DNA of 64,000 nucleotides from JACVRN01 sp036389255 (GTDB lineage Bacteria; Acidobacteriota; Blastocatellia; Pyrinomonadales; Pyrinomonadaceae), in NCBI GenBank assembly GCA_036389255.1, contig DASVQI010000024.1, positions 248,001-312,000 on the forward strand. The letters run 5' to 3'. A program made the translations under genes and the position numbers. Below are positions 1 to 9,188 of this stretch, piece by piece. The notes under the pieces were generated by a model that ran no database searches, had not been told where the DNA came from, and saw nothing but the letters and a program-made list of their open reading frames with translations. Position 1 is the first letter of the stretch. Each line of letters begins with the position of its first letter.

Positions 1-1506
1 CACAGGGACTTGAAGCCTTCGAACATAATCCTGACGCGCGACCACGACGGCCAGAAGCTGGCAAAGGTCGTGGACTTCAGCGTGGCGAAATTAAAGGAGG
101 GGACGACTTCAGGAACGGCGCTGACGGCCACAGGCTCTCTGATTGGCACGCCGCGTTACATGGCCCCGGAGCAGTGCGCGGACAATAAGACGGATGCGCG
201 CTCGGACATTTACAGCCTCGGCGTCATACTCTACGAGATGATAGCCGGGCGGGCTCCCTTCGAAGGCCCGACCACGACCGCCATAGCCATCAAGCACATT
301 CAAACGCCGCCGCCGCCCGTGCAAGAGTTTCGACCGGACACACCGCCTGCCTTGCGCAGCTTGATTGAGCAGTCGCTTGCCAAATCGCCTTCGGACAGGC
401 CGCAGACGGCGCAGGTATTCGCCGCGAAGCTGGATGAAGCTGCGAACGAATTGCCGCAGGCCGAACGCTTGGAGCAATCAACGGCCTTGGCGAATAACGC
501 GGCTCAGGCTTCCGGCGAGAGGCGAACGCCGGACACGAATCGCCAGAAGATTGATAACGACCCCAGCACGAGACGCTCCGGCGAGCCAACTCTGGAAGAT
601 TCGATTTCGAGCGAGGCGATAAACCCGCCGAGCGTGCAGTCTTACGCCGTCCTGACAGGCGAACAGGATGACGAGCTTGAGACAAAAGTCTCCGCGAAGG
701 AGTCTGGCAAAGGCTCTGAGCCTCAGGACGACGGGAAAGCAATTGTACCGGAAGGGACAGCCACGGCTTCGACTGAAGCAGAGAGAAGGCCGGAAAACAA
801 CTTCCCTCTTCTCTCTGAACATTCCAAGACGGCTCCCGTCACCGCGCCGGACACAAAAACCGGGAAGGCTGCGGAGGCATCTGTCTCTACGCCATCTCGT
901 TCAAATTTTCTGCCCTTCATAGTAGTGGCAGCTCTAGTGCTGTTCGTGGGCCTAGGCATCTTCCTTTTTGTCTTCAGAGGAACATCCCGCACGGGTGAGA
1001 CGGAGAATCGTTCAGCAGCCGTACAGAACGGGAATGCGGCTCCGGCTGTTAATGTAAATGGCCCTGCCCGGACAGATAATCAACCGGCGTTATCGGACGC
1101 CGGAGCCTCTCCTTCGCCTGCTTCTTCTACTGACGCACGCGCGGAGCTTCAATCGCTCAGAGACGAATGGATAGATGCTACTCGTGCGCGAAACCTGAAC
1201 AAGCTCATCTCGTTTTACCCTCCTGTGGTAGAGACTTTCTACCTGAAGCGCAACGTGCCGCGCGCGTCCGTACGCTCGGAGAAGCAGCGATTGATGGAGC
1301 AGGCCACTTCCATAGAGCTTGAGACGGGCCAGCCGGAAATCAATCTGAGCGCGGACGGGCGCTCGGCCACCATGACCTTTCGCAAGAGCTGGAATTTCAG
1401 GGGCGCTCTAAATTCAAGCGGCGAGGTCGTACAGGAGCTTCGCTGGGCGAAGACGGACGAAGGCTGGAAGATTGTCAGCGAGCGCGACAAAGGAGTCTTA
1501 CGCTGA
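1..1506 (+). CDS. Ser/Thr protein kinase, C-terminal part (5' end outside window)
   Basis: The reading frame is open from the first base and begins inside the catalytic loop (HRDLKPSN), so the glycine-rich loop and helix C lie upstream of the window. The activation segment ends in GTPRYMAPEQ, as in Hanks-type kinases. The metal-binding motif reads DFS (visible residues 25-27) instead of DFG. After the kinase lobe come a long polar linker, one transmembrane helix at about visible residues 300-325, and a C-terminal domain of about 120 residues resembling NTF2/SnoaL-like folds, probably outside the cytoplasmic membrane. The architecture (cytoplasmic kinase, single TM, extracytoplasmic sensor) is common in Acidobacteriota. 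The substrate is unknown. The kinase call is firm; the tail assignment is weaker. Confidence 0.9.
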   Translation, partial: HRDLKPSNIILTRDHDGQKLAKVVDFSVAKLKEGTTSGTALTATGSLIGTPRYMAPEQCADNKTDARSDIYSLGVILYEMIAGRAPFEGPTTTAIAIKHIQTPPPPVQEFRPDTPPALRSLIEQSLAKSPSDRPQTAQVFAAKLDEAANELPQAERLEQSTALANNAAQASGERRTPDTNRQKIDNDPSTRRSGEPTLEDSISSEAINPPSVQSYAVLTGEQDDELETKVSAKESGKGSEPQDDGKAIVPEGTATASTEAERRPENNFPLLSEHSKTAPVTAPDTKTGKAAEASVSTPSRSNFLPFIVVAALVLFVGLGIFLFVFRGTSRTGETENRSAAVQNGNAAPAVNVNGPARTDNQPALSDAGASPSPASSTDARAELQSLRDEWIDATRARNLNKLISFYPPVVETFYLKRNVPRASVRSEKQRLMEQATSIELETGQPEINLSADGRSATMTFRKSWNFRGALNSSGEVVQELRWAKTDEGWKIVSERDKGVLR

Positions 1507-1619
1507 CGATTGCCGCCTCCGGCCGCAGATTTTATCTATAGACCGCTTTGTGCTTTAATCTCATTTTCAATGCCTCATCGCACGTTTCGTAATCTGCTCC
1601 CGTTGATTAAGCATTTTTT

Positions 1620-4445
1620 ATGATGAGTTCTAATGCGACGCCGATGATTCGGCAATATTTTGAATTGAAGCGAGAGCATCCCGGCACGATTCTCTTTTTC
1701 CGGCTGGGCGATTTCTACGAGCTTTTCTTTGACGACGCGCTGACCGGCTCGCGCGAGCTTGAGATAACGCTGACGGCACGGCACAAGGAGAGAGGCGACC
1801 CCATTCCCATGTGCGGCGTGCCTCATCACGCGGCAGCCGGTCACATAGCAAGGCTTGTGCGTAAGGGCTACCGGGTGGCCATCTGCGAGCAGACGGAAGC
1901 CGCTTCCAAGACGAAGAAGCTCGTCAGGCGCGAGGTAGTCCGCATCATCACGCCCGGCACTGCCATTGACCCGCAGCTTCTGGAGTCGCGTGAAGCTATC
2001 TACCTTGCGAGCGTCTGCGGGAGCGGTGACCGTATGGCCGCTGCATTCCTTGACCTTTCCACCGGAGAGTTTCGAGCGACGGAAGCTTCCGGCACGGACG
2101 CATGGACGCGCATACGCTCAGACATTGAAGCCTTCGCGCCGCGCGAGATGCTCTTCCCTGCCTCGCTCGCTCCACTGATTGAGAATCCCGAAACGTACAA
2201 AGCCGCGCACACCTCTAATCTTCCTCTTAAGAAGAAGGAGACTGCTGAATCGCAGTCTCAGACGTTATCGGACTCGGATGGCGTCGAGCCTGATTCTCAT
2301 GATGATAAGAGTACGGCTCAGCCTTTCGCGGGCATAGCCCTGACGGCGCTGGACGACTGGCAGTGGAACATAGAAGGCTGCACTTCCCTGCTGTGCGAGC
2401 AGTTCGGCGTGCGCGAGCTTGCGGGCTATGGGCTGGAGGAGAAGAGAGAGGCCGTGCGCGCCGCAGGCGTCTGCCTTCGTTACGCTCAGGAGACGCAGCG
2501 CGCCGCCGCCGCTCATGTCACGGACATAGAATATTTCGAGCCGCGCGACTATCTGGTGCTGGACGGCGTGACGGTTCGCAATCTGGAATTGACCGAGGCG
2601 CAGGGCACGTCATCGAATTCCGCACGCCAGCGTACTCTCTTCGACGTAATTGACGAGACGGTGACGGGGATGGGCTCGCGTCTTCTGCGCTCGTGGCTGC
2701 TGCGCCCGTCCGTGCGGCGCGGAGAGATTGAAGCGCGTCACGCAGCCGTCTCCGAGCTTTACTCATCGCACATGGAACGAGAGCAGATGCGCTCGCTCCT
2801 GAAGAAGGTGTCCGACCTTGAGCGCCTGACGGCCCGCCTCAACATGGGGCAGGCCGGGCCGCGCGACCTTTGCTCCCTCAACTCTTCTCTCGGACAGGTT
2901 CCGCGTGTGCGTCAACTGCTCTCGGAGTCGGACTCCTCTCTGCTACAGATTCTCTTCGAGAACGCGGACGAGTTGGAGGACGTGCGCGGGCTCATTGCCT
3001 CCGCCATAAACGAGGACGCGCCTGTAAAGCTTGGCGACGGGGATGCCGTTTGCGACGGTTACTCTGCGGAGCTTGACGAATTGCGCGCCGTCAGCCGCAA
3101 CGCCAAACAGACCATAGCCACGTTGGAAGCGCGAGAGCGCGCACGCTCCGGCATAAACTCTCTGCGCGTGCGCTACAACAACGTCTTCGGTTACTTCATA
3201 GAGGTCTCAAAGGCTGCTGCCGCACGCGTTCCTGCTGATTATGAGCGGAGCCAGACTCTCAGCAACGCTGAGAGGTACACAACGCCCGAGCTTAAATCGT
3301 GGGAGTCACGCGTGCTTGGCGCTGACGACCGCATACGTCAGCTTGAGACGGAGATTTTTTCCGACATCTGCTCAAAGGCTGCGGCAGAGACGCGGCGCAT
3401 TCAGACGACCGCGCGGGCGCTGGCCATGCTGGACGCGCTCGCCGCTCTGGCTGAAGCGGCCGTTCAATGTCGCTACACGCGCCCCGTCATGCACGACGGC
3501 GACGAGATAGAGATAGTCGCCGGACGCCATCCGGTCATAGAGTCTGTCAGCCGCGAGCCGTTCATCCCGAATGACCTCTACATGAACAACTCCACAGACC
3601 GCATGCTGGTCATCACGGGCCCGAACATGGGCGGCAAGTCAACCGTGCTCAGGCAGACGGCCATCATCTGCATACTGGCGCAGATGGGCTCCTTCGTGCC
3701 AGCAGACAGGGCGCGTCTTCCCATCTTAGACCGGGTGTGGACACGCGTGGGAGCTTCCGACGACCTCGCTCGCGGTCGCTCCACCTTCATGGTAGAGATG
3801 ACAGAGACGGCAGCCATTCTTCACAACGCGACGCCCCGCTCACTCGTCCTGCTTGACGAGATAGGCAGAGGCACGGCCACCTTCGACGGTCTTTCTATCG
3901 CGTGGGCAGTCGTAGAACACCTGCACGATTCGCCGGAGCACGCGGCCAAGACTCTCTTCGCCACGCACTATCACGAGCTGACGGAGCTGGCCGAGAGGCT
4001 TCCCGGCGCTCGGAACTATCAAATCACGGCTATGGAGCGCGAGGGAGAGGTCATCTTTCTTCATCGTCTTGAAAAGGGCCGCGCCTCCAAATCTTACGGC
4101 ATAGAGGTAGCGCGGCTGGCGGGCTTGCCGCCTTCCGTGCTGGGGCGCGCGCGCGAGGTGCTTGAGAGGCTTGAGCGTTACGAGCTGGATGTCTTCGCGG
4201 AGGAAGCGAAGCCGCTTGAGGCCGCGTCCCATCGGGAGAACGGCGGCGACGAAAACGGCTCGAATGATAAGGGACTGAAGTCTGCGGCTCATCGCGCTCG
4301 CAGCCGCCGCATTGCCGCGCAGGCGACGCTCTTCGACGCCACGAATCAAGGCTTGCTTGATGAGCTAAGAGACGTTAATGTAGATGCGCTTTCGCCTGAT
4401 GAAGCGCGTGCCATGCTTGAGGGGTTGCGCAAGAGAATTATCTGA
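1620..4445 (+). CDS. mutS: DNA mismatch repair protein MutS (copy 1)
   Basis: Full-length MutS1 (941 aa; E. coli MutS is about 850) that recognises mispairs and starts methyl-independent or MutL-dependent repair. The mismatch-reading Phe-x-Glu is F32-Y33-E34 in GDFYELF. The ATPase has Walker A GPNMGGKSTVLRQ at about residue 667 and LLDEIGRGT at about 742, followed by the ATHYHELT switch. The extra length is a low-complexity insert near residues 205-230 and a C-terminal extension. That extension holds QATLF, a plausible beta-clamp-binding pentapeptide, then a helical tail like the tetramerisation region. Two adjacent ATGs are possible starts. This is one of two MutS1 genes in the window. Confidence 0.97.
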   Translation: MMSSNATPMIRQYFELKREHPGTILFFRLGDFYELFFDDALTGSRELEITLTARHKERGDPIPMCGVPHHAAAGHIARLVRKGYRVAICEQTEAASKTKKLVRREVVRIITPGTAIDPQLLESREAIYLASVCGSGDRMAAAFLDLSTGEFRATEASGTDAWTRIRSDIEAFAPREMLFPASLAPLIENPETYKAAHTSNLPLKKKETAESQSQTLSDSDGVEPDSHDDKSTAQPFAGIALTALDDWQWNIEGCTSLLCEQFGVRELAGYGLEEKREAVRAAGVCLRYAQETQRAAAAHVTDIEYFEPRDYLVLDGVTVRNLELTEAQGTSSNSARQRTLFDVIDETVTGMGSRLLRSWLLRPSVRRGEIEARHAAVSELYSSHMEREQMRSLLKKVSDLERLTARLNMGQAGPRDLCSLNSSLGQVPRVRQLLSESDSSLLQILFENADELEDVRGLIASAINEDAPVKLGDGDAVCDGYSAELDELRAVSRNAKQTIATLEARERARSGINSLRVRYNNVFGYFIEVSKAAAARVPADYERSQTLSNAERYTTPELKSWESRVLGADDRIRQLETEIFSDICSKAAAETRRIQTTARALAMLDALAALAEAAVQCRYTRPVMHDGDEIEIVAGRHPVIESVSREPFIPNDLYMNNSTDRMLVITGPNMGGKSTVLRQTAIICILAQMGSFVPADRARLPILDRVWTRVGASDDLARGRSTFMVEMTETAAILHNATPRSLVLLDEIGRGTATFDGLSIAWAVVEHLHDSPEHAAKTLFATHYHELTELAERLPGARNYQITAMEREGEVIFLHRLEKGRASKSYGIEVARLAGLPPSVLGRAREVLERLERYELDVFAEEAKPLEAASHRENGGDENGSNDKGLKSAAHRARSRRIAAQATLFDATNQGLLDELRDVNVDALSPDEARAMLEGLRKRII

Positions 4446-4469
4446 AGAACAGTCTTTCATTATCCTTTC

Positions 4470-5609
4470 ATGCTCGATTCTTTATTATCTCTCTCGCTAG
4501 AACAACAAGTCGGACAATTCTTCTACATGGGGCTGCCCGGTACGGAGCTTGACGAAGAGACTCGCTCGCTCGTTGAGCATATTCAGCCCGGCGGCATCAT
4601 CATCTTCGGCCGCAACGTGGCTTCGCCCGGACAGCTTCGCAAGCTTCTGGACGACATTAGAGGCATTGTCCACGTTGAGCCGCTCTTCGGCATAGATCAG
4701 GAAGGCGGCCTCGTAGACCGTTTGCGCCGCATCATGACGCCCATGCCGTCCGCGCGCACCATACGGCAGCACGGCGACCTCGCGGGGGCGCGCGCGCTTG
4801 GGCGCATCACGGCCGAGACGCTTCGCAGGCTGGGCTTCAACATGAACTTCGCCCCCGTCATGTCCATCATGACGGACGAGCGTGACCTGCTCTCGAACGG
4901 CCTCTATTCTCGCTCCTTCGGTCGCTCTCCCGGCGAAGTTCTGGGCTACACGATGGTCTACCTTCGCGCTCTTCAGAGCGGCGGCTGCATGGGTTGTCTC
5001 AAGCACTTTCCCGGCATAGGCGCGGGCGAAGTGGACTCGCACGAAGAGATGCCGCTCGTTCACCTATCGCACGATGACCTCATGGCGCAAGACCTAGCGC
5101 CGTACGTGGAGCTTTTCCAGCGCGAGGACGACCGCGTCCGGGCCGTCATGGTCAGCCACGGCGGCTTTCCAAAGATTGACATTCGACACGGCGTGGCGGG
5201 CGGTCGCATTGAGCCAGCCTCTTTGAATCACAGCATCGTGACGAAGCTCCTGCGCGAAGAGCTTGGCTACGACCATCTGGTAGTCACAGACGACCTTGAG
5301 ATGGGAGCCATAGCCAAGCACGCTCCGATAGATAAAGCCGTGCGGCGCGCGTTCGACGCAGGGCAGGACATGCTGCTCATCTGCTCGCGCCCCGAATTAA
5401 TCCGGCGGGGCTATGAGGTGCTGCTTCAGGCTGCGCGCGATGGCGAGGTGTCGGCAGAGAGAATCCACGCTTCTCTGAAGAACATAGCCGAGTTCAAATC
5501 GCTCGTTCAGCCGCCGCTCCCCTTCGACCCTGACAGGCTCCGCGCTCTCTCGGATGAGATAGACATGCTCAACAGGAAACTCAACTACATTTACGGAGGC
5601 ACAATCTGA
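4470..5609 (+). CDS. nagZ: Beta-N-acetylhexosaminidase, glycoside hydrolase family 3 (NagZ-like)
   Basis: A 379-residue single-domain GH3 enzyme, the usual NagZ size, which removes terminal N-acetylglucosamine from muropeptides or glycoproteins. The family signature KHFPGIG starts at residue 178 and is followed by the D189-S-H191 dyad used as general acid/base. The nucleophile motif VTDDLEMGAI has its Asp pair at residues 274-275. There is no signal peptide, so it should be cytoplasmic, as in cell-wall recycling. It begins 24 bases after mutS. Its stop overlaps the start of the next gene by one base (TGATG), with a GGAGG sequence inside its own end, so translation of the two is probably coupled. 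Confidence 0.93.
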   Translation: MLDSLLSLSLEQQVGQFFYMGLPGTELDEETRSLVEHIQPGGIIIFGRNVASPGQLRKLLDDIRGIVHVEPLFGIDQEGGLVDRLRRIMTPMPSARTIRQHGDLAGARALGRITAETLRRLGFNMNFAPVMSIMTDERDLLSNGLYSRSFGRSPGEVLGYTMVYLRALQSGGCMGCLKHFPGIGAGEVDSHEEMPLVHLSHDDLMAQDLAPYVELFQREDDRVRAVMVSHGGFPKIDIRHGVAGGRIEPASLNHSIVTKLLREELGYDHLVVTDDLEMGAIAKHAPIDKAVRRAFDAGQDMLLICSRPELIRRGYEVLLQAARDGEVSAERIHASLKNIAEFKSLVQPPLPFDPDRLRALSDEIDMLNRKLNYIYGGTI

Positions 5610-7201
5610 TGCCCGCTCGCTCCATCGTCTCGTTTCTACTGGCTCTGGCTTTACTCTCGCTCTCGTTTGCGGGCTGTCGCACTAAGGACTCCAACATCTT
5701 CGTCATAGTGCAATCGGACAACATCTCTACGCTTGACCCTGTAGGCTCTCCCACAGTGGATGCCGCGTCCGAGCGCGTGCGCGTGCTGATGTTCAATTCG
5801 CTGATGCGAAAGAATGAGAAGTTCGAGTACGTCAACGAGCTTGCCTCCGAGATGCCCAAAGCCTCCGAAGACAATTTGACGTTCACCTTCACCCTGCGCG
5901 ACAACGTGAAGTTTCATGACGGGCGCGCTCTGACCTCGGCCGATGTCAAGTACACTCTGGACACCATGCTCGCCTCCAGCTCAGGCAAGGCGGCTAGCTT
6001 CTTTGAAGGCTCCGGCGCGAGCAAGCAGGGCTACATTACGGGCGTCGAAGCGCCCGACGCGCGAACCGTTATCATACGACTCAGAAAGCCTCTGCCGCAG
6101 CTCTTCCCCAACCTTGTGACGATAGGAATCATCCCGCAGGGCAGCGCCGCTCAGCAGGCTACGAGCCCCGTGGGCACTGGGCCCTATCGCTTCAAGAGCT
6201 TCGACAAGAACCAGCAGGTCTTAGACCTCGAAGCCAACAACGAGTACTGGGAGGGAGCGCCTAACATCAAGACTCTGCGCGTGCGCGTCATCTCGGACGC
6301 CAACGCCCTACAGGCCGAGCTAAAGAGCGGCCGCGTAGACATAGTGCCTCTGCCTACGAACCTGACGCCCGACGCGATTACGTCACTGGGCCAAGACGCT
6401 AATCTGAAGGTGGAGCAGTTTCCGGGCTCCAACATAGTCTATCTGGGATTCAACGTGCAGAGCGCGCCGCTCGACAAGGTTGCGGTTCGTCAGGCCATAG
6501 CCTACGGGCTAGACCGCGAGCGCCTGATACGAGAGCTACAGCTTGGACAGGCCAAGCTTGCTAATTCGATTTTGCCTGAAGAATCGTGGGCCTACACGCC
6601 GGGCCAGACTTACGCCTACGACCCGGCCCGCGCCAAAAAGATTCTGGACGATGCGGGCTTCAAAGACCCGGACGGCGACGGCCCTCAGATGCGCTTCTCC
6701 AGCCCGATTGTCTTCAAAATCTCATCCGGCAGCATAGCCACGCGCCAGTACGCGACCGTCATGCAGAACTCTCTCAAAGAGATTGGCCTGCCCGTTGAGA
6801 TAGAGACGCTTGAGTTCAACTCGCTGCTCGAACAGCTTCGTCGCGGGCAGTTTCAGATGACCACATCTCGCTGGGTGGGCGGCAATCAAGACCCGATGTT
6901 CCTGCGCGACCTCTTCGCCTCCACGGAAATCCCGACGCAGGAGCGCGCGGGACGGAACCGCAGCCGCTACGGCAACCCCGAGCTGGACAAGATTCTGGAA
7001 GAGGCCGTCAACACTACGGATAAACAGAGAGCGACGGCTCTCTACAAACAGGCGCAGGAGATAATCAGCAGAGACCTTCCCATGCTCCCCCTATGGTATC
7101 CGGCCAACATGGTGATAGCGCGCAAGAACGTGGGCAACATCAAGCTGGACGGAAGCGGCGACTGGGGATTCGTCAGAAACCTGACACTAGAAAACAAGTA
7201 G
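5609..7201 (+). CDS. Family 5 ABC-type solute-binding lipoprotein (peptide/oligopeptide type)
   Basis: A 530-residue protein with a lipoprotein signal ending FAGC (Cys23) and the SBP_bac_5 fold: SDNISTLDPVGS near the N-terminus, KFHDGRALTSADVKY, and a C-terminal DLPMLPLWYPANM. Such proteins capture peptides, nickel or related solutes outside the inner membrane for an ABC permease. No permease or ATPase gene is nearby. The one-base overlap with the NagZ-like gene suggests a link to muropeptide recovery, as with MppA-type binding proteins, but that is inference. It is followed by a long palindrome at a convergent gene end. Confidence 0.93.
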   Translation: MPARSIVSFLLALALLSLSFAGCRTKDSNIFVIVQSDNISTLDPVGSPTVDAASERVRVLMFNSLMRKNEKFEYVNELASEMPKASEDNLTFTFTLRDNVKFHDGRALTSADVKYTLDTMLASSSGKAASFFEGSGASKQGYITGVEAPDARTVIIRLRKPLPQLFPNLVTIGIIPQGSAAQQATSPVGTGPYRFKSFDKNQQVLDLEANNEYWEGAPNIKTLRVRVISDANALQAELKSGRVDIVPLPTNLTPDAITSLGQDANLKVEQFPGSNIVYLGFNVQSAPLDKVAVRQAIAYGLDRERLIRELQLGQAKLANSILPEESWAYTPGQTYAYDPARAKKILDDAGFKDPDGDGPQMRFSSPIVFKISSGSIATRQYATVMQNSLKEIGLPVEIETLEFNSLLEQLRRGQFQMTTSRWVGGNQDPMFLRDLFASTEIPTQERAGRNRSRYGNPELDKILEEAVNTTDKQRATALYKQAQEIISRDLPMLPLWYPANMVIARKNVGNIKLDGSGDWGFVRNLTLENK

Positions 7202-7230
7202 CAGCTTAGAAGTCAAAGAAAAATTTCAAG

Positions 7231-7296
7231 CACTAAACTACACGAAGCGACACGAAGAAAGAGGTTCTTATTCGTGTTGCTTCGTGTGGTTTAGTG
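7231..7296. terminator. Bidirectional terminator-like palindrome between convergent genes
   Basis: Two 26-base arms (7231-7256 and 7271-7296) pair with only two non-Watson-Crick positions, both G-U compatible in RNA, around a 14-base loop. It lies between the solute-binding gene on + and the Sua5 gene on -. The inner half contains GAAGCGACACGAA, which recurs in the palindrome at 53796. Confidence 0.75.
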
Positions 7297-7956
7297 GTTT
7301 AACTCTACGCCCATAGTCTTCAGGGTTTGCTCTAAATGAGAACGCGGGATTTCGCCTTCGCGTATGAGGCGGGCGTGGCGAGGGTCGCTGACATCTATGA
7401 CGGTCGAGGGCTTATCAGTGCGCGCCTCGCCTGCGTCAACGATTAAGTCCAGTTCGCTCGGGAAATAGCGCGCGACTTCGAGAGCGGTTCGGGCGGGCGG
7501 CTCGCCTGCGAGGTTGGCGCTGGTTGCCGTCAAGGCTCCGCCGCACGAGCCTATAAACTCTCTTACTTCCTCATCGCTGGGCACGCGCAAGCCAATCGTC
7601 CCGCTTCCGGCTGTGATTCCCTCCGGCACGTTCGGGAGAGCCTTACATACAAGCGTCAGCGCTCCGGGCCAGTAACGCACAGTCAACTCCCTGAACAGCT
7701 CCGTCTCTTCAGAGATGAAGCGCGCGGCTTCTTCCGGCGAGTGAATAACGACCAGCACGGGCTTGCGGCCTTCCCTCTCCTTCAGATGATTTATGCGCCT
7801 CACGCCTTCGTGATTGAAAGGGTCTGCGCCCAAGCCGTAAAAGGTATCGGTGCGAAAAGCCAGCACGCCGCCAGCCTCAATTAACCGGCGCGCACGCGCT
7901 CTCTCTTCCTCTGTGTTCGGGACTATTCTGTATGAGTGCGTGCCCGGCTCGCTCAT
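7291..7956 (-). CDS. L-threonylcarbamoyladenylate synthase, Sua5/YrdC/YwlC family
   Basis: A 221-residue protein that makes threonylcarbamoyl-AMP from Thr, bicarbonate and ATP for the t6A37 modification of ANN-decoding tRNAs. The YrdC signatures are FRTDTFYGLGADP, the KxR stretch KEREGRKP, WPGALTLV, GLRVPS and ATSANLAG. It is the short YrdC type without the extra Sua5 domain. The start at 7956 gives the proper N-terminus and a 4-base ATGA overlap with the upstream methyltransferase. The frame is open further upstream to 8112, but that part lies inside the methyltransferase gene and has no YrdC features. Confidence 0.95.
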   Translation of the reverse strand: MSEPGTHSYRIVPNTEEERARARRLIEAGGVLAFRTDTFYGLGADPFNHEGVRRINHLKEREGRKPVLVVIHSPEEAARFISEETELFRELTVRYWPGALTLVCKALPNVPEGITAGSGTIGLRVPSDEEVREFIGSCGGALTATSANLAGEPPARTALEVARYFPSELDLIVDAGEARTDKPSTVIDVSDPRHARLIREGEIPRSHLEQTLKTMGVELNH

Positions 7957-8609
7957 AGCACTTTGACGCCGTAGCCGAGGCCGTCGCCCACGGATAGAAT
8001 CTCTGCGCGCAGTGAAGGATGATGAACAAAGTGCTGGTTGAAGGCTCTGAGCGCCTGCGTGGAAGCCGTCTGCTCCGGCGAGCGTATCTCGCCTGCCACC
8101 TGCCCGCCCCAAAGGACGTTATCCGCTACGATAACGCCGCCCGTCCTCAACAACGGCAGCGCCAAATCAAGGTAGGCCGTGTACTCTTCTTTGACCGCGT
8201 CAATGTAAACGAGGTCGAAAGTCTCACTGAGCGTAGGGATAATATCGAGCGCAAAGCCGCGCTCTATTCTGACGCGGTCGCGCAGGCCCGCTCTGGTCAG
8301 GTACTCTTCCGAACGCTGAATCATCTCGTCGTCAGGCTCTATGGTGACGAGCAGCCCGCCCGGCTGAAGCGCCTGCGCCAGATGAATGACCGAGTAGCCT
8401 ATCGCCGCGCCTATCTCAAGTACGAATCGAGCGCCAATCGCACGCGCGGTTATCTCAAGAAAGAGAGCTACCTCGCGGTCTGCAATCGGGACGCGGTTGG
8501 CGGCTGCGTACTCTTCCATCTCCGCAAGGAGTCCTGCGTTCACCGGATGAAGACGGTCAAGGTATTCGGCCTGTTCTCGTTGGATGATGGCGTCAATGCG
8601 GGCTTTCAT
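7953..8609 (-). CDS. SAM-dependent O-methyltransferase, family 3 (TrmR/catechol-OMT-like)
   Basis: A 218-residue class I methyltransferase. Motif I is VLEIGAAIGYSVIHLA and the metal-binding/catalytic region is DLVYIDAVKEEYTAYL followed by GGVIVADNVLW, as in divalent-cation-dependent catechol-type O-methyltransferases. Bacillus TrmR (YrrM), which methylates 5-hydroxyuridine at the tRNA wobble position, belongs to this family. The 4-base overlap with a tRNA-modification gene makes a tRNA substrate attractive here, but the sequence alone does not settle it. No strong ribosome-binding site is seen before the ATG. Confidence 0.9.
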   Translation of the reverse strand: MKARIDAIIQREQAEYLDRLHPVNAGLLAEMEEYAAANRVPIADREVALFLEITARAIGARFVLEIGAAIGYSVIHLAQALQPGGLLVTIEPDDEMIQRSEEYLTRAGLRDRVRIERGFALDIIPTLSETFDLVYIDAVKEEYTAYLDLALPLLRTGGVIVADNVLWGGQVAGEIRSPEQTASTQALRAFNQHFVHHPSLRAEILSVGDGLGYGVKVL

Positions 8610-8681
8610 TTTGCTAAGGGCTGGGAAATGTTCCTGAAGAACGGATGATGATTGAAGAGCCTCTGAGCGAGTTCCGAGCGG

Positions 8682-9023
8682 TCAGGCGGCACGGCGGCTC
8701 TGGCGAACCAGTTGCTCTACTTCGTGACGCAGGCTTCCGAAGGCTTCCGCAATCTCTTCACCCTGAAACTGGCGCGAGCGAAGATGCCGTCTAAGATTTT
8801 CGGCATGAGTGAGCGCCTCGTGCAGCAGAGCATCCGTGTGAATGTTCTCCTGAAAGTTCATCAGCACCAGCATTATCTCGCCCGTGGTGGCCGCTATCTC
8901 ATCCAGCAGCTCAGGCGGAAGTTGCAATTCGTGCTCGCGCGCCTTAAACAGCAGTTCGTCCAAGCGCTCCGAAAAGCGCTCCAGCAAACGGTTCGTGTGC
9001 ATCTGATGTGACGTATCGTACAT
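8682..9023 (-). CDS. Conserved-looking helical protein of unknown function
   Basis: About 113 residues, almost all predicted helix, rich in Glu, Leu, Arg and His, with no signal peptide or membrane segment. The pattern of leucines suggests a helical bundle or short coiled coil. I do not recognise the family. An ATG at 9023 is preferred over a GTG at 9047; neither has a strong Shine-Dalgarno sequence. It lies 72 bases upstream of the methyltransferase-Sua5 pair on the same strand and could be transcribed with it. Confidence 0.6.
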   Translation of the reverse strand: MYDTSHQMHTNRLLERFSERLDELLFKAREHELQLPPELLDEIAATTGEIMLVLMNFQENIHTDALLHEALTHAENLRRHLRSRQFQGEEIAEAFGSLRHEVEQLVRQSRRAA

Positions 9024-9103
9024 AACGGATTGAAGAGATTCTACCACAGCCGCATGTAGATTCTCCAGATTAATCCGTCGGAGAAGAGATTGTAAGTTCT
9101 ATT

Positions 9104-9181
9104 TCACTCATTACCACTGATAAATTAGAAAACAAAGCGAAACAAAGAAGGAATGCGAATAGTTTAGAGTGGGTAATGTGA
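9104..9181 (-). terminator. Imperfect hairpin just after the secreted-protein gene
   Basis: TCACTCATTACCACT (9104-9118) pairs imperfectly with AGTGGGTAATGTGA (9168-9181), with one or two bulges. It lies 8 bases after the stop of the gene ending at 9189. It could be a terminator, but the long AT-rich loop makes this uncertain. Confidence 0.4.
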
Positions 9182-9188
9182 GGATATT

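Noticed and set aside
8019..8648. Long open frame on + across the methyltransferase gene
   Set aside because: It is the antisense shadow of a well-supported methyltransferase, has low-complexity Arg-rich content and no motifs.
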